A DNA stretch of 64,000 bases from Algoriphagus sp. (GCA_030729785.1 JANQWS010000032.1:1-64000), one strand, 5' to 3'; positions 41,939 through 51,435 are shown, numbered from the stretch's first letter. Made by a program: numbers and translations. The notes: a model not told the origin generated them from the sequence alone.

Positions 41939-44900
41939 ATGAAGCTTTCATTTCGTAGACTGCTATTCCTAGGAGCAGGATTTCTTCTGCCAGTTGTGCT
42001 TATTTTGAATTTTTTTGTTTATCAAAAAAATCAGGAGGAAGAGTATGTTCGGGCAATAGAAAAAAAGATTCAAGGAGTAGAAGTAGCATGGAATCTCGAT
42101 TTTGAAGTATTTACAGCTCAAAGTATTCAGGCAGATTCTTTGAGTTTTGAGCGAATTCAGGCAAACGCCTTTGCGCACCCTTTTTTTATAATTGATCAGG
42201 AAAAGAACTTACTTTTTTGGTCTTCCAATGATTTTGTAGTAGACTTTTCTTCGCTAGACTTTGAAAAGGAAGTTCAGCTTCTGATCTCCCCATCTGGCAC
42301 TTTTTTGGTCAAGCAGCAAAGAATCCAATCTACCTCTCGTACAAGTTATTTTGTACAAGCCTTTCGCCTAGTTTGGCCAGGTACTCTAAAAAATGAGTAT
42401 GTGGTTATGGGGCCAAATCAAGCGGTATTTGGCAATTCTCTTTTTAAAGTATTTCCAAATCCTGAGGAAGGCTCCTTTTCAGTAAATTCAAGTCTTGGAC
42501 AGCCCCTATTTGGCATAGAATTTCAGCCAGGTTTTGTTTCAGTGGGTAAGACTTGGAATACTCCCTTACTTGTATTTAGTAGTTCCATATTTCTATTATA
42601 TGCCTTTCTCAGCTTTATTTTTTTGAAAAAGAAATGGAGAAAGGGCCAAGTTTGGCAAGCAATAGGATACGGATCCTTAATTCTGTTTGTAGTACGGCTA
42701 GTCATGCTTGTATTCGATTTTCCGCAATCTTTTATTGATATCCCCCTTTTTGAATCCAGTTATTATGCTTCATCAAACTGGATTCCTAGCTTAGGAGATC
42801 TCTTGTTGCACAGCAGTTGTTTGGTACTAATTGTTGGTCTTTTGGTCTATCAGTTTTCTACCAAATCTGTTTTGGATAAATTTTCAATTTGGCGAAAGGG
42901 AATCTCAGAGAAAGTAGTGGTGGGGGCTACTTTTCTTACTTCTACTTTTTTCTTCTTTGTTTTATGGGGAATCACCCGTGATTTGGTTTTGAATGCGAGT
43001 TGGAATATAGATATTTCATCGGTGCCTAATTTTGACCTATGGGTAGGAACTAGTTTTTTAATTTTGTTTTTGGTTGCTTCGGCCTATGTGTTTTTGAGCC
43101 TTAGTGTGGTTCAATTAGTTTCTAAAGGAGGAGTTGGAGGAAATGTAGTTTACCGGAAACTTTATTTGGTAGCGAGTTGTTGCTTGGTAGGGTTTTTTAT
43201 TTGGGAATTTTGGTTGGGTATTGCAGGAGTGATTCATTTCTTGTTCCTGCTTTCTATTCTTAGGTTTGACTTGTTTTCAAATATTTACCGATTGGGTTTG
43301 GAAACCTTCTTAACCTTATTTTATGCAAGTTTGGTAGCTGCTTCAATTGTATCAGCAAGTAGCTATCAAGCAAAAAAAGAACGCGTAATCCAAGCTAAAG
43401 TTACCTTTACTAAGCAGCAGTTAGTGGTTGCAGATAGTCAAACAACTTCATTTTTAGCGGATATTTTTTCAAGACTAAAAAACGACTTGTTTATTCAAAA
43501 TCGACTGGCAGACCCCTTGCTATCCAAGGATCCAGTAGTCAGTAAAATTCGGAAAATTTATTTAGACAACTACTTTGACCAATTTGAAGTGGTCATCCGT
43601 ATTTTTTCTCCTTTAGGGGTTCAACTTGCAGGTACAGTTGAGGGAAAGTCGTTTCAGGAATTGCAGGAAACCTATATTAAAAGTGATTTTGCAACTCGGG
43701 TACCTAATCTGTACCAAATTCAAGGGGGAGAACAACGTAAAGGCAGTACCTATGTAGCTTTTGTTCCGATGGTCAAAGGAAGCCTATCGTTAGGAACACT
43801 GTTTATAGAATTGAATCAACTCCGCATACAGCCAGGAAATGCGTATCCACGCTTGCTGTTGGGTGCTCAGTATGCTGAAAAATTACAGGAAGATCGTTTT
43901 GATTTAGGAGTTTTTAAGGATGGCGAATTAGTTCGTAGTGCAGGTAGATTTAATTACTTGCAGGATCAGATTAGTAGACATTTGCAAAACCCAGGTTTGA
44001 TGGAGGAAGGGGTTGAGCTTTTTGGGTACCATCATTTGGGTATAAAAAACGGAGAAGAGTTGTGGGTATTATCCTCGCCTTCAATTACACTCAAACAATT
44101 TTTTGGAACAGTATCCTTATTTTTTGTAGTCTTTGTTTTGCTCACCTTCTTATCCATTTTGGGATCTGTTTTTATAAAGGGATACCGAAGTTTTGAGTTT
44201 AACTATGCTACAAAACTTCAGCTCTACCTTAATTTTGCGTTTTTCTTTCCGATTTTGATTATTTCTTTAATCACGGTTGGATTATTAACGCAGAGCTATC
44301 AAGAAGATTTGAATGAGCAATACCTGCAAAAAGCTTCCCTTATTAAAGGAAATCTAGTTCGGTTTTTTGGAAACCAATCTGCGGGAAGCATTGAGCGGGA
44401 TGCGCTGACAGAGGAAATCAATACGCTAGCCACTACGGTAGGAACGGACATCCACTTGTACAATCAAGAGGGCTTGTTAGTGACTTCCAGTAGAGCTGCC
44501 ATTTTTGATAAAAAACTGCTGTCCAATTTGGTGCATCCTGGAGCAATGGCTGCATTGGTAGAGAAAAAAGGGGTAGAGGTGCTTTTAGATGAGCAGATTG
44601 GAAGGCTTCGTTATCAATCGGTTTACATGTTGATTCCTTCCTTAGCGAATAATTCTGGAGATGTTATTTTAGCCGTTCCCTTTTTTGAATCTGAAGATGA
44701 ATTAAATGCTTTGATTTCAGATGTTTTAGGGAATGTATTTAATGCCTTTGTGGTCATTTTCATTGTCTTTTTGATTATTTCATTTCTGGTGACAAAAAAC
44801 CTTACCCTCCCTTTTCGTATCCTTACTCAAAAATTAAAGGCTACAAATTTGGAGGATAACGAGCCCATGTACTGGGCTTCAAAGGATGAGATTGGGCTAC

Positions 44901-45649
44901 TGGTCAATGAATACAACCAGATGCTCTATAAACTAGCAGCAAGTAAGAAAGTACTTGCTTCTACAGAAAAAGAGTCTGCATGGCGAGAGATGGCCAAACA
45001 AGTAGCTCATGAGATAAAGAACCCACTTACCCCAATGAAACTTACCCTACAGCACTTATTGCGGTTGGAACGGGAGGGAAAATTGGAAGATGCGGAGAAA
45101 TTGAAAAAATCTTTAGAAACCCTAATTCATCAAGTCGATGCTTTAAATGGGATTGCTTCTTCTTTTTCCACTTTTGCAAAGATGCCTCTTCCACACAATG
45201 AGCCAATGAATTTTAAGGAAGTTCTCGCCAAAGTATTGGAACTTTTCAAAACCGATCAGCGAATGGAATTGAAGTTCCAGGATGATTCGTATACCGAACA
45301 AATCCCGATTTTGGGAGATGATAAACTTTTTGGACGCGTGATCTCCAATCTGATCATCAATGGTATGCAGGCGGTGGAGCCTGGGCAAAAACCGCAAATT
45401 CGTATTTGGCTTTGGCTGTCGGATCAAGCTGTATTTTTAGAAATTTCTGATAATGGAAAAGGGATTCCCATGGAGCTTCGTGATAAAATCTTTGTCCCTA
45501 ATTTTAGTACCAAAAGTCAAGGCTCTGGGCTTGGGTTGGCTATCGCCAAAAGTGGAGTAGAAGCCGCTGGCGGAAAAATCTGGTTTGAAACTGAAGTGGG
45601 TATAGGTAGTACTTTTTTTCTGACATTTCCCTTGCTTGTCGATCACTAA
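41939..45649 (+). CDS. Very large NtrY-like sensor histidine kinase
   Basis: A 1236-aa membrane sensor. One helix (about 8-25) and a periplasmic segment (about 30-205) come first. Then follow a bundle of about eight helices (210-475), a second extracytoplasmic region (480-725) and a helix (about 730-752). A third extracytoplasmic domain (about 790-920), a further helix (920-945) and a HAMP domain (about 945-1000) lead to the kinase core. The phospho-acceptor is H1024 in MAKQVAHEIKNPLTPMKL. HATPase boxes are NLIINGMQA, EISDNGKGIP and GSGLGLAIAKSG. No response regulator is adjacent. It starts right after repeat R2, with no clear promoter of its own outside the repeat. Confidence 0.9.
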   Translation: MKLSFRRLLFLGAGFLLPVVLILNFFVYQKNQEEEYVRAIEKKIQGVEVAWNLDFEVFTAQSIQADSLSFERIQANAFAHPFFIIDQEKNLLFWSSNDFVVDFSSLDFEKEVQLLISPSGTFLVKQQRIQSTSRTSYFVQAFRLVWPGTLKNEYVVMGPNQAVFGNSLFKVFPNPEEGSFSVNSSLGQPLFGIEFQPGFVSVGKTWNTPLLVFSSSIFLLYAFLSFIFLKKKWRKGQVWQAIGYGSLILFVVRLVMLVFDFPQSFIDIPLFESSYYASSNWIPSLGDLLLHSSCLVLIVGLLVYQFSTKSVLDKFSIWRKGISEKVVVGATFLTSTFFFFVLWGITRDLVLNASWNIDISSVPNFDLWVGTSFLILFLVASAYVFLSLSVVQLVSKGGVGGNVVYRKLYLVASCCLVGFFIWEFWLGIAGVIHFLFLLSILRFDLFSNIYRLGLETFLTLFYASLVAASIVSASSYQAKKERVIQAKVTFTKQQLVVADSQTTSFLADIFSRLKNDLFIQNRLADPLLSKDPVVSKIRKIYLDNYFDQFEVVIRIFSPLGVQLAGTVEGKSFQELQETYIKSDFATRVPNLYQIQGGEQRKGSTYVAFVPMVKGSLSLGTLFIELNQLRIQPGNAYPRLLLGAQYAEKLQEDRFDLGVFKDGELVRSAGRFNYLQDQISRHLQNPGLMEEGVELFGYHHLGIKNGEELWVLSSPSITLKQFFGTVSLFFVVFVLLTFLSILGSVFIKGYRSFEFNYATKLQLYLNFAFFFPILIISLITVGLLTQSYQEDLNEQYLQKASLIKGNLVRFFGNQSAGSIERDALTEEINTLATTVGTDIHLYNQEGLLVTSSRAAIFDKKLLSNLVHPGAMAALVEKKGVEVLLDEQIGRLRYQSVYMLIPSLANNSGDVILAVPFFESEDELNALISDVLGNVFNAFVVIFIVFLIISFLVTKNLTLPFRILTQKLKATNLEDNEPMYWASKDEIGLLVNEYNQMLYKLAASKKVLASTEKESAWREMAKQVAHEIKNPLTPMKLTLQHLLRLEREGKLEDAEKLKKSLETLIHQVDALNGIASSFSTFAKMPLPHNEPMNFKEVLAKVLELFKTDQRMELKFQDDSYTEQIPILGDDKLFGRVISNLIINGMQAVEPGQKPQIRIWLWLSDQAVFLEISDNGKGIPMELRDKIFVPNFSTKSQGSGLGLAIAKSGVEAAGGKIWFETEVGIGSTFFLTFPLLVDH

Positions 45650-45744
45650 TAAGTGTTTTCCAGGAGTTTTTTTTAGAAAAAATTTATTAAATACCTTTAA
45701 AAACGCTCTGCAATAACGCCTTCCAATCAATTCATAAAAAAATG

Positions 45745-45752
45745 TAACTTTG
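45745..45752 (+). promoter_or_regulatory. Promoter -7 element for the SDR-ispG operon
   Basis: TAACTTTG fits TAnnTTTG, 46 bp before the SDR start. No TTG is seen at the ideal -33 spacing. Confidence 0.5.
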
Positions 45753-45761
45753 TTCAAGTTA

Positions 45762-45783
45762 AATAGTTGTTACACTAACTATT
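45762..45783. promoter_or_regulatory. Possible operator between promoter and SDR gene
   Basis: AATAGTT (45762-45768), 8 bp, AACTATT (45777-45783). It is a perfect 7-bp inverted repeat with half-sites 15 bp apart, placed just after the predicted start of transcription. That suits a dimeric repressor site, although no regulator gene is nearby. Confidence 0.4.
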
Positions 45784-45797
45784 AAGCAACGAAACAA

Positions 45798-46502
45798 ATG
45801 AATAAAAGTATTCTTGTCAGTGGAGGTACTAAGGGAATTGGTCGTGCGGTGATCGAAAGATTCGCCCAGGAAGGCTTTGACATCTTCACCTGCTCTAGGA
45901 ATGAAGGAGATTTGGCCGCCTTACGGACCACCCTTACTTCCAAGTTTCCATCCTGTACCATTCATACCTTTGTCGCAGACCTTTCCAAAAAGGAGGAGGT
46001 GATTGCATTTGCTACAGGAGTAAAGGCCAAGACGATTCCTGATGTAATTGTCCACAATACGGGTATTTTCCTTCCAGGTTCCTTGCATGAGGAGCCAGAG
46101 GGGAATTTAGAATTTTTGATGGAAACCAATTTGTATTCAGCATATTACTTGACTCGTGCCTTTGCTACAGCACTAATTGCACGAAAGTCTGGACATATCT
46201 TTAGTATAGGCTCGATCGCAGGCATTACTGCCTATCCCAATGGAGGAAGCTATTCGGTGTCTAAATGGGCGATGTTGGGTATGACCAAATGTTTTCGTGA
46301 AGAATTCAAACCGCATCAAATCAAAGTGACTTCCATACTACCAGGTGCCACCTTGACTGATGCTTGGGCAGGAGTTGATTTGCCAGCCTCTCGATTTGTG
46401 AGTGCCAAAGATGTAGCAGATTCGGTATGGGGAGCTTACAACCTTTCCCCAGGTGCGGTAGTTGAAGAACTAATTATTCGTCCACAATTAGGAGATATTT
46501 AA
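45798..46502 (+). CDS. Short-chain dehydrogenase/reductase
   Basis: A 234-aa cytosolic NAD(P)-dependent oxidoreductase. The cofactor motif SGGTKGIGRAVIE (8-20) and the catalytic set S139 (IFSIGSIAG), Y152 and K156 (YSVSK) are intact. NTGIF replaces the usual NNAG core motif. The substrate is unknown. It is 3 bp ahead of ispG, a regular arrangement that may simply reflect cotranscription. Confidence 0.92.
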   Translation: MNKSILVSGGTKGIGRAVIERFAQEGFDIFTCSRNEGDLAALRTTLTSKFPSCTIHTFVADLSKKEEVIAFATGVKAKTIPDVIVHNTGIFLPGSLHEEPEGNLEFLMETNLYSAYYLTRAFATALIARKSGHIFSIGSIAGITAYPNGGSYSVSKWAMLGMTKCFREEFKPHQIKVTSILPGATLTDAWAGVDLPASRFVSAKDVADSVWGAYNLSPGAVVEELIIRPQLGDI

Positions 46503-46505
46503 CCT

Positions 46506-48488
46506 ATGAACGCTCAAATCATGCCCCTTGAAGGTGGTTATTGCAATAATTTGACCCAGTATTCCCGAAGAGTTACTATTCCGGTACGGGTAGGTGATGT
46601 GGTTATTGGAGGAGACCATCCCATCGTGGTGCAATCCATGACTACCGTAGATACGATGGATACCCAAGGCTCTGTGGAGCAATGTATCCGGATGATTGAT
46701 TCGGGATGTCAGCTGATTCGAATCACAGCGCCTTCAATCAAAGAGGCAGAGAACTTGCGTAACATCAAGGAGGAATTGCGAAAGCGTGGGTATCACACGC
46801 CTTTGGTAGCAGACATTCACTTCACGCCGAATGCAGCCGAACTGGCTGCCAAAATTGTGGAGAAGGTCCGTATTAACCCGGGCAACTATGCCGACAAAAA
46901 GAAGTTTGAGGTTATCGACTACACCGATGCTTCCTACGCGGAAGAGTTGGAGCGGATCCGCGAGCGATTTTTACCTCTAGTGAAAATCTGCAAGCAGCAT
47001 GGTACAGCCATGCGCATCGGAACCAACCACGGTTCCCTTTCCGATCGGATCATGAGCCGCTATGGGGATACCCCACTCGGCATGGTAGAGTCTGCCTTAG
47101 AGTTTTTGAGAATTTGTGAAGACGAACAGTTTTTTGACATCGTCATCTCCATGAAATCTTCCAATACGCAGGTCATGGTGCAGGCCTATCGCTTGCTTGT
47201 CCAGAAACTCAATGAAGGAGGCTTCAAGCCCTATCCTTTGCACCTGGGTGTCACCGAAGCGGGTGAGGCTGAAGATGGTCGAATCAAATCTGCAGTGGGC
47301 ATTGGAACACTTTTAGAAGATGGTTTGGGGGATACGGTGCGCGTTTCGTTGACTGAAGACCCCGAGTTTGAAGCACCCGTAGCACGTGCCTTGATTGACA
47401 GATACACATCAAGAACTTCACATGCGCCGATTGCGCCCTTAGCTTCCTATCCCATCCATCCTTTTGAATATACCAAGCGTCAAGTTACTGAAGTATACAA
47501 TTTTGGTGGGCAAAATGTACCCCGCGTGATTGCGGATATTTCTGCGCTATCCCAAGTTACAGATCGTGAAATGAAGGCTGTGGGACACTTTTACTTGCCG
47601 GAATTGGACAAGTGGAAGATGAATGATCTAGGATGTGACTTTATTTATTCCGGTGCAAACCCCATTCCCTTTATGCTTCCCAATGGGATGAAGGAAATCC
47701 AGAACTTTTCCGTTTGGAAAGCCATGGGGGATCGATTGAATAAATTTCCCTTATTCCAAATTCATGAATATCAAAATGCAGCGGAAGTTCACCAAGAACT
47801 CAATTTCCTAGCAGTTCCTACAAATGCTATCGATCAAGCCATTACTTTGGTCGGTACTAGAAAAGATACGGTACTACTTTTGTCAAGTAGCAATGCGCAT
47901 GGCATGCCCGACTTACGCAGGGCATTTGTGGCCTTGTTGGAGGCAAATTGTACCGCTCCAGTGGTGGTGCAGGTGAGTTACCCTGCCCATACGGCAGATC
48001 AAACCATGCTGTACGCCGCCACTGACGTAGGGGGCTTGTTGGTCGATGGGCTAGGTGATGGGATTGTCATATCCTTGAATCCAGAGACATCTCAAGATCG
48101 GAAGCAAGTTTTGGAGCAGATCAAACTTCACAACTCTGTTAGCTTTGGTGTACTGCAAGCCGCACGTACCCGCATGTCCAAGACAGAATACATTTCTTGT
48201 CCCTCGTGTGGTCGAACCCTTTTTGATCTGCAGGAGACCACTGCCATGATCCGAAAGCGTACGGATCATTTGAAAGGGGTGAAGATTGGTATCATGGGTT
48301 GCATCGTCAATGGTCCAGGAGAGATGGCCGATGCAGATTACGGTTATGTAGGGTCGGGTAAAGGAAAAATCACCTTGTACAAAGGCAAAGAGGTAGTCAA
48401 ACGGGCTGTAGCCTCCGAAAAAGCGGTGGACGAATTGATCAACATCATCCGTGAAGACGGCAAGTGGCTAGAGCCAGAAACTATCTAA
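46506..48488 (+). CDS. ispG: 4-hydroxy-3-methylbut-2-en-1-yl diphosphate synthase, long form
   Basis: A 660-aa iron-sulfur enzyme that makes HMBPP from methylerythritol cyclodiphosphate in isoprenoid synthesis. The N-terminal TIM barrel (about 20-290) opens with VRVGDVVIGGDHPIVVQSMTTVDTMD. A large insert domain (about 320-540) separates it from the C-terminal cluster domain with C565, C568, C599 and E606 (CPSC, GCIVNGPGE). The insert makes this the long type seen in Bacteroidota, Chlamydiae and plants, against about 370 aa in E. coli. Repeat R3 begins 3 bp after the stop region. Confidence 0.96.
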   Translation: MNAQIMPLEGGYCNNLTQYSRRVTIPVRVGDVVIGGDHPIVVQSMTTVDTMDTQGSVEQCIRMIDSGCQLIRITAPSIKEAENLRNIKEELRKRGYHTPLVADIHFTPNAAELAAKIVEKVRINPGNYADKKKFEVIDYTDASYAEELERIRERFLPLVKICKQHGTAMRIGTNHGSLSDRIMSRYGDTPLGMVESALEFLRICEDEQFFDIVISMKSSNTQVMVQAYRLLVQKLNEGGFKPYPLHLGVTEAGEAEDGRIKSAVGIGTLLEDGLGDTVRVSLTEDPEFEAPVARALIDRYTSRTSHAPIAPLASYPIHPFEYTKRQVTEVYNFGGQNVPRVIADISALSQVTDREMKAVGHFYLPELDKWKMNDLGCDFIYSGANPIPFMLPNGMKEIQNFSVWKAMGDRLNKFPLFQIHEYQNAAEVHQELNFLAVPTNAIDQAITLVGTRKDTVLLLSSSNAHGMPDLRRAFVALLEANCTAPVVVQVSYPAHTADQTMLYAATDVGGLLVDGLGDGIVISLNPETSQDRKQVLEQIKLHNSVSFGVLQAARTRMSKTEYISCPSCGRTLFDLQETTAMIRKRTDHLKGVKIGIMGCIVNGPGEMADADYGYVGSGKGKITLYKGKEVVKRAVASEKAVDELINIIREDGKWLEPETI

Positions 48489-48491
48489 TTT

Positions 48492-48653
48492 GATTATCCG
48501 CAATTATACTAGTAGGTCAAAAAGAATGTTTACCACTGCGGATACACGTTCACAGTTGATAGGCCACGGCCTACAGGTTGTCAACGGTCTACAGCTCACC
48601 TAATTGCTCCTCAAATCTTATTGTCTATGTGTGGTGGTGAAAAACGGATAATC
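48492..48653 (-). repeat. Interspersed palindromic element, copy R3
   Basis: A 162-bp copy in reverse orientation, bounded by GATTATCCGC (48492-48501) and CGGATAATC (48645-48653). The core holds the perfect hairpin TAGGCC-AC-GGCCTA (48560-48573) inside a longer GTTGA/TCAAC pair. The internal box is damaged (TGCGGATACACG). It starts a few bases after the ispG stop, between ispG and the small membrane gene. Confidence 0.85.
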
Positions 48654-48738
48654 ATTCAAACTAAAATACAATGCTTCCAGTTGAGAAGGATTAAACTTAA
48701 TTTCGTTTGCGAGGGTTACCTTATAAATTGAATTTCTC

Positions 48739-48933
48739 ATGTCTGAAAAAAATCACGTAAAAGAGTTTTTTAAGTTGGGTGAGGTCGGAAATTATTTTCT
48801 CCGTGTATTCCGAAAGCCTGACCCCAATGCACCCAGTAACATCAACTTACGGATGATGCATGGCATCAACAAGATTTCTATACTAGTCTTCTTGTTTGCA
48901 TTGATCTTTTGGATCATTAAAAGATTTATATGA
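48739..48933 (+). CDS. Small membrane protein, DUF6728-like
   Basis: A 64-aa protein with a soluble N-terminus (EFFKLGEVGNYFLRVFRKPDP), a central INLRMMHGINKISI block and a C-terminal helix (about 46-63, ISILVFLFALIFWIIKRFI). I believe it belongs to the small DUF6728 family of Bacteroidota; function unknown. Its TGA stop (48931-48933) is formed by the first bases of repeat R4. Repeats R3 and R4, in the same orientation, flank the gene. Confidence 0.75.
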   Translation: MSEKNHVKEFFKLGEVGNYFLRVFRKPDPNAPSNINLRMMHGINKISILVFLFALIFWIIKRFI

Positions 48934-49076
48934 TTATCCGCAATCATGCCAGTATTCCCAGCGGAGTACTAAAACCTGCGGATAATCGTCCATAGGCGAC
49001 GGCCCACAGACCACAGTTCTCCTGATTGAACTATAACCTTATTTTATTCCGTAACTGGTGAAAAAGCGGATAATCA
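48931..49076 (-). repeat. Interspersed palindromic element, copy R4
   Basis: A 146-bp copy in reverse orientation with perfect ends TGATTATCCGC (48931-48941) and GCGGATAATCA (49066-49076). Three boxes are intact: left, internal (GCGGATAATCG, 48978-48988) and right. The core has GTCCATAGGCGACGGCCC. The first three bases are the stop codon of the 64-aa gene. Confidence 0.88.
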
Positions 49077-49135
49077 TAATATTGATTTAAAATCCACTCT
49101 ATTTTGAGGACTTCTGCTTCTTGAAATAGGTAAAG

Positions 49136-49777
49136 CTAGAATTGAACACCAACCTGAAAGCTCAAACTTTGAAAAAGAGTGCTGACTTTGTTGAGGGAAC
49201 TAAATCCTTCAGGAAGTAGGTCTCTTGTCCAAAATGGGTGGATTTTTGGGCGGCTCTCTGGTTGACTGTGGGTTCCTTCGAAAAAATTGCTGGGTTGCCA
49301 TTTGTATCCTGCAGCAGCGGTTAGCGCCCATTTCCCTTTTTTTGCGGGTAGGTAAACACCCAGAAACGGGTGGAAGAATCCCCCTCCCTCTTGCCAAGTG
49401 CTTGACCAGTCTGTCCGTTCTCGTTTTTCTAGAAAGGTGGCTCCAAACCCTGCATTGAGTCCTACCACCCACTTTGAGCCGATATCGTCGCCAATAAAAC
49501 CTCTGTACCCCAACCCTATGGGAAGGAGTTGGACGTTGGTGTAGTGGTCATATCCCAGATGAATTCCAAGGTAGTGATTGGGTCTGAACTCTTTTCCGTG
49601 AAAGGCAGAAAAGGAAAAATTGAGTCGATTTAAAGTTCCTTCTTCCCATAGGGCCTTTGTTTTTCCCCTGAGTAGGCCCAATTCAAGTTGGGTAATCCTT
49701 GCTTGCTCTTGGGAAGCGGCGAGTGGTATACTTCCCCAATAAAGTAGGCCTAATAAAATCCAATTTTTGTAGTTCAT
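49136..49777 (-). CDS. Secreted barrel-like protein, unknown function
   Basis: A 213-aa protein with a signal peptide (ending near LAAS, residue 22). The mature part has a porin-like rhythm of aromatic strands (YLGIHLGYDHYTNVQLLPIGLGYRGF, KWVVGLNAGFGATFLE, WALTAAAGYKWQPSNF) and closes with LFQSLSFQVGVQF, whose final Phe suits an outer-membrane barrel. It follows the LVIVD lipoprotein by one base, so the two form an operon. Confidence 0.72.
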   Translation of the reverse strand: MNYKNWILLGLLYWGSIPLAASQEQARITQLELGLLRGKTKALWEEGTLNRLNFSFSAFHGKEFRPNHYLGIHLGYDHYTNVQLLPIGLGYRGFIGDDIGSKWVVGLNAGFGATFLEKRERTDWSSTWQEGGGFFHPFLGVYLPAKKGKWALTAAAGYKWQPSNFFEGTHSQPESRPKIHPFWTRDLLPEGFSSLNKVSTLFQSLSFQVGVQF

Positions 49778-49778
49778 C

Positions 49779-51026
49779 TTAGCTTACTTCAATGGGGTCA
49801 TTTACCTGAATGCAACTTAGTTTTTTTAGTTTGGCTGGATTGGAATAGTCGTATTGACAGACCCCGTCTGGACCGATAACGATTAGGGATTTAGGTCCAG
49901 GAATTAAGTCTACGGACTTCATGGATTGAATAAACTCCAATTGATTTTTATCGATAGCAAGGACATCAGAAGCGTTGAAACTTTTAAGTCCATGCTTGCC
50001 TTCTGCTACATAGAGGTAGTTTTTTGCCAAGCCCAATCCATGCGGGTTGAGTAGGGGGTATGCTTTTGTTAGTTTGGGCTGGTAAGGATCTCGAATGTCA
50101 ATTATTTGGAGTTCATTTACTCCATTCACACAAAAATTCCCACTGCGAAGGGTAACAAAAGCATAGTCTTCGTTGACCACGACTGGGTCGCAGGCCAGTA
50201 CGTGTTCGTACACAGCCATGCGGGTAGGATTCTGCGGTTTGCTGGCATCGTAAATGTGCATACCTCTATTTGATCCTATAAATAATTTTTGATCAAAAGG
50301 AAAGATGGTTTCAATACCCCAGCCCAATTCAATCGGCTTGATGAATTTGGGTTCAGCAGGACTAAGCACATCAAAAACGCGAAGCGTGCTTTCATCTACG
50401 GCAAATAGGTGACCATCCATGAGGGTAAATCGAGCCATGGATCCACCGGTGCCGTAGCTTTGTGAAGCTTTGGCCATGTTGGAAAGAAGGCTCATGCCAG
50501 GACGCACGGTCCACATGTCATTGTATTCCCAGCGTGGAGAATCGCTAGTGAGCACGGTGTCTTTAAAGGTGATGATTTTTCCTGTGCTGTGCTGGTAGAG
50601 GTGAGTGAATACGTCTTCGATTCGCTTGACCATACGAACTGCGCGGATATTGCTGATGTCAAAGGCGAGTAAATCGACGTAATTGTCTGCATAGAGGATG
50701 TCGCTATTGATTGCCAAGTCCACATTCCCTTCGATGGGAATAAAACTTAGGTTGATTGGATTGGCTGGGTTTTTATTGTCGAAAATGTGGATCCCCTTGC
50801 TCGGCTCATTGATGAGTAAATAATCCTTGTAAATGTAAATTTTCCCAGGACTTTCAATTTTTTGGGCAGGAATTGGAGCTAAAGACTTGGCGCGAACATC
50901 CTTCATTTCAAGATAGATGGGCATCATTGTACGAAAAGAATAGCTTGACTTGACCTGATCAATGCAAGAAAATGTCAAGGTGCTTACTAGTAAAAAAAGC
51001 GCGGTTTTGAGATGGAAAAATTTCAT
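49779..51026 (-). CDS. LVIVD-repeat beta-propeller lipoprotein
   Basis: A 415-aa lipoprotein (lipobox LTFSC, C21). The mature part is a series of LVIVD-type propeller blades, each with a hydrophobic strand plus ...DIRDPYQPKLTKAYP, FDVLSPAEPKFIKPIEL or IYDASKPQNPTRMAVYEH. Family members are surface proteins of unknown role. It is divergent from the NHL-repeat gene at 51436, with repeat R5 between them. The downstream gene is a barrel-like protein, so a two-part envelope complex is possible. Confidence 0.85.
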   Translation of the reverse strand: MKFFHLKTALFLLVSTLTFSCIDQVKSSYSFRTMMPIYLEMKDVRAKSLAPIPAQKIESPGKIYIYKDYLLINEPSKGIHIFDNKNPANPINLSFIPIEGNVDLAINSDILYADNYVDLLAFDISNIRAVRMVKRIEDVFTHLYQHSTGKIITFKDTVLTSDSPRWEYNDMWTVRPGMSLLSNMAKASQSYGTGGSMARFTLMDGHLFAVDESTLRVFDVLSPAEPKFIKPIELGWGIETIFPFDQKLFIGSNRGMHIYDASKPQNPTRMAVYEHVLACDPVVVNEDYAFVTLRSGNFCVNGVNELQIIDIRDPYQPKLTKAYPLLNPHGLGLAKNYLYVAEGKHGLKSFNASDVLAIDKNQLEFIQSMKSVDLIPGPKSLIVIGPDGVCQYDYSNPAKLKKLSCIQVNDPIEVS

Positions 51027-51143
51027 GGCTTGGTTGAATTAGGTGAAATAAAGTTACGTATTTCTAGACGTGCATCTTTGATCATTCGCTACAGGGATTG
51101 GTTGGAATTCTTAAAATTAGTTACTGGTCTTTTGCTTTTTTTT

Positions 51144-51325
51144 TGATAATCCGCTTTGTCATCAGTAACCAAAAAAATAAGGTTTGAAGTTCATTTTAAT
51201 GAGCTGTGGTCTGTGGACTGCCTGTAGGCCGTGGCCTATCGTCTGCTTGCAGACTGCGGTCTGTCGACGATTATCCGCAGTAATTCAAACAATTTTTTAG
51301 CGACTGGTAAGATTGCGGATAATCA
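51144..51325 (+). repeat. Interspersed palindromic element, copy R5 (longest)
   Basis: The longest copy, 182 bp, with ends TGATAATCCGC and GCGGATAATCA. Its core is expanded (about 51204-51268) and contains perfect mini-hairpins TAGGCC-GT-GGCCTA (51225-51238) and GTCTGC-TT-GCAGAC (51241-51254). The internal box GATTATCCGC is intact. It fills most of the intergenic space between divergent genes; the rest of 51027-51435 shows only weak promoter-like sequence near 51045. Confidence 0.88.
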
Positions 51326-51435
51326 AATTATTTTTTTTAGCTTCCTACAAGGATATGCAGGAATTGGAATTTTCTTTTTTGGATAAGGGAAGGTATTCGA
51401 TTCAAAATTACTACTTTGATTTAGCTTTCTATACG

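Noticed and set aside
51313-51435. N-terminal extension of the NHL-repeat gene from a TTG at 51313
   Set aside because: The TTG is inside the right end of repeat R5, and the extra residues are repeat-derived; the signal-like MNSRRRF start at 51436 fits export.
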